Of a stretch of DNA of 64,000 nucleotides, positions 58,392-64,000 are shown piece by piece. Position 1 is the stretch's first letter. Each line of letters opens with the position of its first letter. The DNA is from Pseudomonadota bacterium (GTDB taxonomy: Bacteria > Pseudomonadota > Gammaproteobacteria > Burkholderiales > SG8-39). The notes beneath the pieces were generated by a model that saw nothing but the letters and a program-made list of their open reading frames with translations, was not told the origin of the DNA and did not search any database. The stretch is taken from NCBI GenBank assembly GCA_947455195.1, contig CANGMI010000005.1:1-64000 (forward strand), read 5' to 3'. Position numbers and translations under genes: made by a program.

Positions 58392-59410
58392 CAGGTATGG
58401 GACAGTGCGCCAGACAGGAGTCGAGCCGTGATGTCGACGATGGGTATCACACGCTCGTAGGCCATGCGGGTCGGACCGATGACGGCAAGCGTGCCAACCA
58501 CACCGCCCTCGGCTTCATAGGGGGCAGTGACGACGCTGCATTCGTCCAGGGGAGCGATGCCCGACTCGCCACCGATGAACAGTTGAACACCATGGGCCTG
58601 GGCGCCCGAGTCGAGCAGGTTCAGCAGTGCCGTCTTCGATTCGAAGAGGTCAAAGAGTTCGCGCAGGCGCGCCATGTTGGAAGACAGGTCGTTGGACGCC
58701 AGCAGATTGCGCTCGCCGGTGATGACGTAGGCATCAGTGGGCTCTGACAGGACCCGGTTGCCCACTTCGAGCGCCGCTGTCATCAGGTGCATCACGTCGC
58801 TGCGCAACTGCTGCAGTTCGGCATGAACGCGCTGCTGGATGTCTTCAAGCTTCACCCCGGCATAATGGGCGTTGAGAAAGTTCGTGGCCGCGGTGAGTTC
58901 AGACGCCGAATAGGTGCGCTCGGTGAGGAGGATGCGGTTCTGCACGTCTCCCTCCGGGGTCACGATGATGAGCAGGACGCGTTTTTCCGACAGCGGCAGG
59001 AATTCGATGTGTCGAAATGCCGTGCTGCGCCGTTTGGGCACCACCACTACACCCGCGAATCGGGTGAGTTCGGCCAGCAGTTGCGACGCGGCGCTGATCA
59101 GGCGCTGCGGTTGGTCAGGGACCAGATTGCCTTCGATCTGGTGCAACTCCACCCGCTCGAGCGGCTTGATGGTGAGGAGCGTGTCGACGAAGATGCGGTA
59201 GCCACGGGTTGTCGGTACCCGACCCGCCGAGGTGTGCGGGCTGGCGATGAACCCCATGTCTTCCAGATCCGCCATCACGTTGCGGATCGATGCCGGCGAG
59301 AGGTCCAGGCCCGAGTGCTTGGAGAGCGTGCGCGAGCCGACCGGTTCGCCGTCGCTGATGTAGCGCTCGATGAGGGTCTTCAGCAGTCTCTGGGCACGCG
59401 GATCAAGCAT
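58391..59410 (-). CDS. hrcA: Heat-inducible transcriptional repressor HrcA
   Basis: This 339-residue repressor has the N-terminal winged helix [25 protein letters not shown] followed by [27 protein letters not shown], the HrcA hallmark, and the GAF-like domain ending in [11 protein letters not shown]. HrcA binds CIRCE operators of groE/dnaK operons. No CIRCE was noticed in this window. The ATG at 59410 lies inside the end of the upstream amidohydrolase gene (8-base overlap), and its stop overlaps the LLM start. Confidence 0.95.
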   Translation of the reverse strand: MLDPRAQRLLKTLIERYISDGEPVGSRTLSKHSGLDLSPASIRNVMADLEDMGFIASPHTSAGRVPTTRGYRIFVDTLLTIKPLERVELHQIEGNLVPDQPQRLISAASQLLAELTRFAGVVVVPKRRSTAFRHIEFLPLSEKRVLLIIVTPEGDVQNRILLTERTYSASELTAATNFLNAHYAGVKLEDIQQRVHAELQQLRSDVMHLMTAALEVGNRVLSEPTDAYVITGERNLLASNDLSSNMARLRELFDLFESKTALLNLLDSGAQAHGVQLFIGGESGIAPLDECSVVTAPYEAEGGVVGTLAVIGPTRMAYERVIPIVDITARLLSGALSHT

Positions 59411-60434
59411 GGGCAGGCGGCTCCACCGCATGCGCCAGGCGGAACAGGGCGCGCGGGTTGTGTTCGGCAATGGTGAGAATGTCGGCCGCCGAGAACTCGG
59501 CGCGTTGCAGCATCCCCATCGGGTCGGCTTCATGCGGCGGGAAGCCGTCATCGGTCCCGATGACCAGTCGGTCAGTCTGCACCATGTCGGCCAGATACTG
59601 CAGCGGTTTCGGATGGTGCAGGATCGTGTCGTACCAGAAACGACGCAGGTAGGCCGAAGGGGCATGGACTGCCACGTTGGCCTGGCTCTTGCGCTCGGCG
59701 CGCTCGTGCATGATGTCAAAGCGTCCGATGAGGAACGGCACCGCCCCGCCACCATGCGAGGTAATCAGGCGCAGGCCCGGAAAGCGGTCGAGAACACCCG
59801 ATCCGATCAGGGAACCGATGCACAGCGTAGAGTCGAACGTGTACTGCGCCACCGTGTTGAGCGAGTAGCGTGCGGTGCGCGGTAGCGGTGCCGGTTGCGC
59901 CGGGTGCAGGAAGACCGGCACGTCGAGTGCCTGCGCTGCTGCCCAGAACTCGTCGAGCGGGGCATCCCCGAGATTCAAGCCCTCGATATGGGTGGCTACA
60001 ACCGCGCCGACAGCGCCCATCGTCTTTACCGCCCTCTCCAGTTCGCGGGCCGCGTTGGCCGCATGGGGCAGGGGCACCGAGGCGAGCCAGGAAAATTCGC
60101 GCGGGTGTATGGCGCAGAACTCGGCCATCGTGTCATTGAGCAGGCGGTGCCAGGCATCGCACTTTTCGGCGGGCAACGCGTAGGCAAAGATGTCAGCCCA
60201 GGCTGACAGCACCTGATGGGTGAGGCCCAGGCGATGCATGGCATCGATGCGCTGCGTTGCCGGTTCCTGGAGTTTCTCGAAGAAGGGGCGAATCTGCAGG
60301 CCATGTTCGAAGCGCAGGCATTTGCGGCAGGTCGGTTCGTGCATCACGACCGAGATGCCGTAGCGATCGCCGGCGCGCTCGAGTTCGTCGACAACCCGAG
60401 GCGGGACATAGTGGGCGTGTACATCGATCGGCAT
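59403..60434 (-). CDS. Amidohydrolase family protein (ACMSD-like)
   Basis: This 343-residue TIM-barrel enzyme has metal-binding HAHY at the N-terminus, FLHPAQP, the [16 protein letters not shown] histidine and the terminal IGTDDGFP Asp. This matches the 2-amino-3-carboxymuconate-6-semialdehyde decarboxylase branch, which includes decarboxylases and hydrolases of aromatic-derived acids. GGAG lies upstream of the ATG. It heads the minus-strand unit with hrcA, the LLM enzyme, the PimF-like fusion and thioesterase, and is divergent from an SDR. Confidence 0.9.
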   Translation of the reverse strand: MPIDVHAHYVPPRVVDELERAGDRYGISVVMHEPTCRKCLRFEHGLQIRPFFEKLQEPATQRIDAMHRLGLTHQVLSAWADIFAYALPAEKCDAWHRLLNDTMAEFCAIHPREFSWLASVPLPHAANAARELERAVKTMGAVGAVVATHIEGLNLGDAPLDEFWAAAQALDVPVFLHPAQPAPLPRTARYSLNTVAQYTFDSTLCIGSLIGSGVLDRFPGLRLITSHGGGAVPFLIGRFDIMHERAERKSQANVAVHAPSAYLRRFWYDTILHHPKPLQYLADMVQTDRLVIGTDDGFPPHEADPMGMLQRAEFSAADILTIAEHNPRALFRLAHAVEPPAHA

Positions 60435-60541
60435 TTGAGGACTCCGTGTGTATCATTCGACGCGAGCCCGCCGGAACCCTGTGATGCCCGGTGCGGAGCA
60501 GACCGTCTCAGCCGCAGGATAGCAAAAAGGACACCATCAGC

Positions 60542-61351
60542 ATGGATTTGAAACTGGTTGGCAAGACAGCCATCGTCACCGGCGCAAGTGAAGGCATCGG
60601 CAAGGCGATTGCGATGGGATTGGCGCGTGAGGGGGTTGATCTGGCGATCTGTGCACGGCGTGCCGGGCCGCTCGAGGCAACGGCCGAACTCATCCGGCGT
60701 GAAACCGGTCGGACGGTGTATCCGATCACGGCCGATCTCACCAGTCCCGCTGACGCCGAAGCATTCATCCATGCTGCCGCCAAGGCACTCGGGCGCATCG
60801 ATATCCTGGTAAACAACGCCGGTTCAGCGCCGGGCGGTACCCTGGATTACCTCACGGAAGAGCACTGGAACCAGTCGCTGCAGTTGAAGTTCATGGGCTA
60901 CGTGCGCTGCACCAAGCACACCATCCCTTACATGATCAAGCAGGGTGGCGGGCGGGTCGTCAACCTGATCGGCAACGACGGCATCAAGCGTTCCTACTGG
61001 GAGATTGCCCCGGGAGCAGCCAACGCGGCGGGTCAGAACTTCACCATTGCGCTGGCCGGGCAGTATGGCCGCGACAACATCAGTTTCTGTGCAGTGAACC
61101 CGGGACCGGTCCGCACCGAGCGCTGGGCGGGCCTTGTTCAGGCGATGGCGCGTGACATGAACATCTCGGTTGAAGAAGCCGACAAGCTCGCACCGGCCTC
61201 GATTCCGCTCGGCCGCATCGCCGAAACCGAGGAAGTCGCTGATCTGGTGGTGTACCTTGCTTCGCCACGTGCCCACTTCGTGAATGGCACCATGATCGAG
61301 ATCGACGGTGGCCAGCAGAAAGACCTGATGGACCGCGCCCGCGATCGCTGA
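60542..61351 (+). CDS. SDR-family protein lacking the YxxxK catalytic pair
   Basis: This 269-residue protein has a good Rossmann cofactor site (TAIVTGASEGIGKAIAMG) and NNAGSAP. The catalytic region reads IAPGAANAAGQNF: Pro157 stands at the Tyr position and Asn161 at the Lys position, and NLIGND replaces the catalytic Ser motif. CAVNPGPVRTER and the FVNGTMIEIDGG end are normal. It may bind NAD(P) without classical dehydrogenase chemistry, or use other residues. The ATG is preceded by AAAAAGGA. It is divergent from the ACMSD-like gene. Confidence 0.85.
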   Translation: MDLKLVGKTAIVTGASEGIGKAIAMGLAREGVDLAICARRAGPLEATAELIRRETGRTVYPITADLTSPADAEAFIHAAAKALGRIDILVNNAGSAPGGTLDYLTEEHWNQSLQLKFMGYVRCTKHTIPYMIKQGGGRVVNLIGNDGIKRSYWEIAPGAANAAGQNFTIALAGQYGRDNISFCAVNPGPVRTERWAGLVQAMARDMNISVEEADKLAPASIPLGRIAETEEVADLVVYLASPRAHFVNGTMIEIDGGQQKDLMDRARDR

Positions 61352-61364
61352 TCGCGTCCTGCGG

Positions 61365-61397
61365 TGCCCCACCCGGTCCCGCGGACCGGGCGGGGCA
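61365..61397. terminator. Long GC stem-loop between convergent genes
   Basis: Bases 61365-61379 pair with 61383-61397 over 15 positions with a single A-C mismatch, closing a 3-nt CGC loop. No T-run follows on either strand. It lies 13 bases after the SDR stop in the 146-base gap before the convergent Bug gene, where a bidirectional terminator is expected. Confidence 0.6.
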
Positions 61398-61497
61398 GTG
61401 CCCTTCGAGCCGCCCGCCGCGGCCGCGGTTCCCCGAACGGTTCGTCCGGGCAGACTCTCTCCGCGGGGATGTTCTCAGGCGGTGTCTGGCCCCCGGC

Positions 61498-62478
61498 TCA
61501 CTCCGGCTGGATCTTCGCCGTTCGCACCATCTCCGTGTAGCGTCGGATGTCACCTTCGAGCGTCGCGCGGAAAGCCTGTGCCGAGTTGCCCACCGGCTCC
61601 AGACCGAGCGCCGTGATGCGATCGCGCACGCTGGGCGTGGCCAGGGCCTCGCGTACACCAGCATTGAGCCGATCGACGATGTCGATGGGCAGACCTGCCG
61701 GCCCAAACAGTCCGAACCAGCCACCATCGATCACGAAGCCGGGAAAACCGGCCTCCGCCATGGTGGGTACGGCAGGGAGGAACGGGGCGCGGCTCGAATG
61801 CGTATAGGCCAGTGCACGCAGCTTGCCCGACTGGATGTGTGGCAGCGAGAGCGGTGGGGTGACCAGCAACACCTGGACCTCACTGGCCAGAAGTGCTGCC
61901 ACGGCCGGGCCGGCGCCCTTGTAGGGAATATGCACCATGTCAAGGCGTGCCATCGAATCGAAGAGTGCCGAGGCCACATGGATCTGGTTGCCATGTCCCG
62001 GTGAGCCGTAGGCGACCTTGTTGCCAGCGCGCGCCCAGGCCAGAAACTCCTGCAGCGTGCGGGCCGGGTTGCTGGCGTTCACCGCCACCAGCAGGCCTTC
62101 AATGGCGGCAATGGAGGTAATCGGGGTGAAGTCGCGGGCCGGGTCGAACGGCAGCTTTCGATAGACGCTCGGATTGATGGCGATCGAGGTCGAAGTCACC
62201 ATGAGCGTGTAGCCGTCGGGTGCCGCCTTGGCCACGATTTCTGCCCCGATGATGCCATTCGCCCCCGGTTTGTTCTCGACGACGAACTGCACGCCGAACC
62301 GATTGCCCAGGTCCTGGCCGACGATTCGTGCCGTCACGTCGGGGCCTCCGGGCGCAAACGGAACAATCACCTTGACGGGGCGATTGGGCCACGTGTCGGC
62401 GTGTGCCGGCGTCAGGTGGAGCGCAGCCAGTGCCAGGCAGGCCCCGAGAGTCCTCCGGCGTTCGAACGTGCGGATCAT
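61498..62478 (-). CDS. Tripartite tricarboxylate transporter substrate-binding protein (Bug/TctC family)
   Basis: This 326-residue periplasmic protein has a signal peptide (RRRTLGACLALAALHL, cleavage near AHAD). Motifs are WPNRPVKVIVPFAPGGPDV, VENKPGANGIIG, ADGYTL-like PDGYTLMVTS and HIPYKGAGP. The ATG at 62478 was chosen because GGAG lies 8 bases upstream; a further ATG lies six codons before. There are no tctAB genes nearby. It shares strand and orientation with a second Bug gene upstream, from which it is separated by the heptamer array. The ligand is unknown, probably a carboxylate. Confidence 0.9.
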   Translation of the reverse strand: MIRTFERRRTLGACLALAALHLTPAHADTWPNRPVKVIVPFAPGGPDVTARIVGQDLGNRFGVQFVVENKPGANGIIGAEIVAKAAPDGYTLMVTSTSIAINPSVYRKLPFDPARDFTPITSIAAIEGLLVAVNASNPARTLQEFLAWARAGNKVAYGSPGHGNQIHVASALFDSMARLDMVHIPYKGAGPAVAALLASEVQVLLVTPPLSLPHIQSGKLRALAYTHSSRAPFLPAVPTMAEAGFPGFVIDGGWFGLFGPAGLPIDIVDRLNAGVREALATPSVRDRITALGLEPVGNSAQAFRATLEGDIRRYTEMVRTAKIQPE

Positions 62479-62510
62479 GATCTTTTCTCCCTGCATCTAC
62501 AGGCATCAGA

Positions 62511-62593
62511 CTTCAGGCTTCGGGCTTCGGGCTTCAGGCTTCAGGCTTCAGGCTTCAGGCTTCAGGCTTCAGGCTTCAGGCTTCAGGCTTCAG
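62511..62593. repeat. CTTCAGG heptamer tandem array
   Basis: Eleven full 7-base units lie head to tail: nine CTTCAGG and two CTTCGGG (units two and three). A final partial CTTCAG follows, ending inside the stop codon region of the adjacent Bug gene. A degenerate CATCAGA unit precedes the array at 62504-62510. It fills most of the gap between the two minus-strand Bug genes and overlaps the TGA of the upstream one by a few bases. On the transcribed strand it reads CCTGAAG. Confidence 0.93.
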
Positions 62594-63618
62594 TCGACGG
62601 TCGCGCCCGAGAACTTCACCACGCGCCCCCACTTCTCGACCTCCGTTTGCAGCACGGCGCCAAACTGTGCGGGCGTGCTGCCGATCGGCACCGTGCCCTG
62701 GGCATGGTAGTTGGCCACGACATCGGCGCGGGCCAGGTAGCGTGCTGCGGTCGACTGCACGCGATCGACGATGGCTGCTGGGGTACCGCGTGGCGCAAGG
62801 AGCCCGATCCACAGGTCGGCCTCGTAGCCGGTGACGCCCGCCTCGTTCATGGTCGGAACATCGGGCAGCAGACTCGAGCGCTTCGAACTGGTGATGGCAA
62901 GGCCGCGCATCTTTCCGGCCCTGATCTGGGAGAGCGTAGTCGGCAGCGAGTCGAACATCATCTGCACCTGACCGGCCAGGACCGCCGTGCGTGCATCGCC
63001 GCTGGCCCGGTAGGGGACGTGCACGATGTCCAGGCTTGCCATGGTCTTGAAGAGTTCCGCTGCCAGATGGTAGGGCGTACCCGAGCCGGACGACGAATAA
63101 TTGAGCTTGCCGGGGCGCTGGCGTGCCGCCGCGATCAGTTCGGCCACGCTCCCGATGCCAAGGCCCGGGCTCACCACCAGGACATTGGGCATCGAATTCA
63201 CCTGAGTTACCGGTGTGAAGTCGCGCAGCAGCGAGTACGGGAGTTTCGGGTAGAGGGTCTCGTTGATCGCCTGCGTGTTAGAGATGATGACGAGTGTGTA
63301 GCCGTCGGGTGAGGCCTTGGCTACTGCATCGGTGCCGGGCACTGAACCGGCACCCGGCCGGTCCTCGACGATGAACTGCTGACCCAGACTCTCGGTGAGG
63401 CCCTGCGCGATGCTGCGCCCGTAGATGTCGGCCGGCCCTCCGGCGCCAAAGGGCACGATGATCTTGACCGGGTGCGTGGGCCAGCCGGTCGCCTGAGCGG
63501 CTGCCTGATTCAGCGAGCTGGCTGCGCCCAGGGCGAGCGCAAGCCCGGCAAGCGCCGCCCGACGGGCGTGGCGGCCTGCGAGTCTTTCAGTGGGGGCTGG
63601 TTGCGCGTGCAGGGTCAT
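62590..63618 (-). CDS. Tripartite tricarboxylate transporter substrate-binding protein (Bug/TctC family)
   Basis: This 342-residue periplasmic binding protein has a signal region with Arg pairs (RHARRAALAGLALALG) and cleavage near NQAAAQ. Motifs are WPTHPVKIIVPFGAGGPAD, VEDRPGAGSVPG, PDGYTLVIISN and HVPYRASGD. The ATG at 63618 (MTLHAQPAP) was chosen. It is the upstream member of a tandem Bug pair, and its stop codon abuts the heptamer array. The ligand is unknown. Confidence 0.9.
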   Translation of the reverse strand: MTLHAQPAPTERLAGRHARRAALAGLALALGAASSLNQAAAQATGWPTHPVKIIVPFGAGGPADIYGRSIAQGLTESLGQQFIVEDRPGAGSVPGTDAVAKASPDGYTLVIISNTQAINETLYPKLPYSLLRDFTPVTQVNSMPNVLVVSPGLGIGSVAELIAAARQRPGKLNYSSSGSGTPYHLAAELFKTMASLDIVHVPYRASGDARTAVLAGQVQMMFDSLPTTLSQIRAGKMRGLAITSSKRSSLLPDVPTMNEAGVTGYEADLWIGLLAPRGTPAAIVDRVQSTAARYLARADVVANYHAQGTVPIGSTPAQFGAVLQTEVEKWGRVVKFSGATVD

Positions 63619-63759
63619 CGCTGGCGATCTTCCGAGTGTCGTGTCGCGGCGCACGATACCACCGGCCACGATCCGGTGCCTGCCCGTCAGGTGCGTTGCA
63701 GGCAACAGCTCGTCACGATCGGGCAGACATGACAGTCTCGCATGCATGCGCCCGAAGGG

Positions 63760-63765
63760 TAGAAT
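63760..63765 (+). promoter_or_regulatory. Possible -10 box (TAGAAT) upstream of the HiPIP gene
   Basis: TAGAAT lies about 60 bases upstream of the HiPIP ATG, in the gap with the divergent Bug gene. No convincing -35 is seen at the right distance. The evidence is weak. Confidence 0.3.
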
Positions 63766-63825
63766 CGCACGGTTTCAGTCTGCCGTTCCCTGCATCATGC
63801 AGTCTCTTACTTGAGGAGCACCGAA

Positions 63826-64000
63826 ATGACCAACCGTCGCCAGTTCTTCACCCTCGTCGCCGCCGGCGCCGCCACCGCCGCTGCCGTGCGTACGGCCACG
63901 GCTGCCGAAACGCTGAAGGAAACCGATCCGGCTGCCGCCGCGCTGGGCTACAAGGCCGATGCCACCAAGGTCGACAAGGCAAAGTCCCCGACCTATGCCG
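63826..64000 (+). CDS. High-potential iron-sulfur protein, N-terminal part (truncated by window)
   Basis: The first 58 codons are present. They show a Tat-type signal (NRRQFFTLVAAGAATAAA) with the twin arginine, then mature sequence ETDPAAAALGYKADATKVDKAK, which matches the N-terminus of mature HiPIPs (the ALGY motif). HiPIPs are periplasmic [4Fe-4S] electron carriers, exported folded by Tat. The cluster-binding Cys residues lie beyond the window. TTGAGGAG precedes the ATG. Confidence 0.88.
   Translation, partial: MTNRRQFFTLVAAGAATAAAVRTATAAETLKETDPAAAALGYKADATKVDKAKSPTYA

Noticed and set aside
62504-62594. CRISPR-like array
   Set aside because: The units are 7 bases with no spacers and no cas genes; this is a simple tandem repeat.

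Overview
The window is high-GC chromosomal DNA from a betaproteobacterium, most likely a member of the Burkholderiales. Three things point there: the order tuf / tRNA-Trp / secE / nusG / rplKAJL / rpoBC with proteins of betaproteobacterial type and length, a betaproteobacterial-type L10 leader, and three orphan tripartite-tricarboxylate (Bug/TctC) binding proteins, a family greatly expanded in this order. No rRNA, prophage, insertion sequence or CRISPR array was seen.

Layout. (1) 1-12.7 kb is the information-processing block: the 3' end of tuf, tRNA-Trp, secE, nusG, rplK, rplA, the L10 autoregulatory leader, rplJ, rplL, a long rplL-rpoB stem-loop, rpoB, rpoC and a canonical terminator. The usual next genes (rpsL-rpsG-fusA) are absent. 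(2) 12.8-19.1 kb: a minus-strand NitT/TauT-type ABC importer operon ending in an isopenicillin-N-synthase-like 2-oxoglutarate oxygenase, divergent from an adenine deaminase; then DUF1840 and DUF3047 genes. (3) 19.3-24.5 kb: a compact plus-strand unit of an MFS transporter, an HSL-type alpha/beta hydrolase that has lost its nucleophile, a stand-alone molybdopterin oxidoreductase and a spermidine-synthase-like protein. (4) 24.5-33 kb: pirin, APC permease, Bug protein, D-threonine-aldolase-like PLP enzyme, dusA and mgtA. (5) 33-40.5 kb: an APH-type kinase + ACAD10/11-type dehydrogenase + GST + D-2-hydroxyacid dehydrogenase operon, a PHA depolymerase, a second GST, a cupin and a CmcJ/NvfI-family protein. 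(6) 40.6-47.5 kb: a minus-strand beta-oxidation operon (FadN-like fusion, thiolase, two SDRs), then a HAD phosphatase coupled to a DUF429 protein. (7) 47.7-52.3 kb: an ATM1-type ABC exporter, an S4 RNA-binding protein with an Arg-Glu/Arg-Asp and Gly-rich tail, a PBP7-like peptidase and a quinone oxidoreductase. (8) 52.4-60.4 kb: a PimC/PimD-like dehydrogenase pair converging on a tightly overlapped minus-strand operon (amidohydrolase, hrcA, LLM flavoenzyme, PimF-like fusion, thioesterase). (9) 60.5-64 kb: an SDR without YxxxK, two Bug proteins separated by a CTTCAGG heptamer array, and the start of a HiPIP gene.

Much of the accessory region serves catabolism of acyl-CoAs and organic acids (beta-oxidation fusions, four acyl-CoA dehydrogenase-type genes or subunits, thiolase, thioesterase, PHA depolymerase, solute-binding proteins). 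The features most worth follow-up are the MFS / pseudo-hydrolase / Mo-enzyme / spermidine-synthase-like unit, the 2OG-oxygenase / ABC / adenine deaminase locus, the split ACAD10/11-like kinase-dehydrogenase operon, the S4 protein tail, the heptamer array, and a recurring type of long GC stem-loop with a 3-nt loop and no U-tract. All family assignments come from reading motifs and remembered family architecture; no database search was possible.
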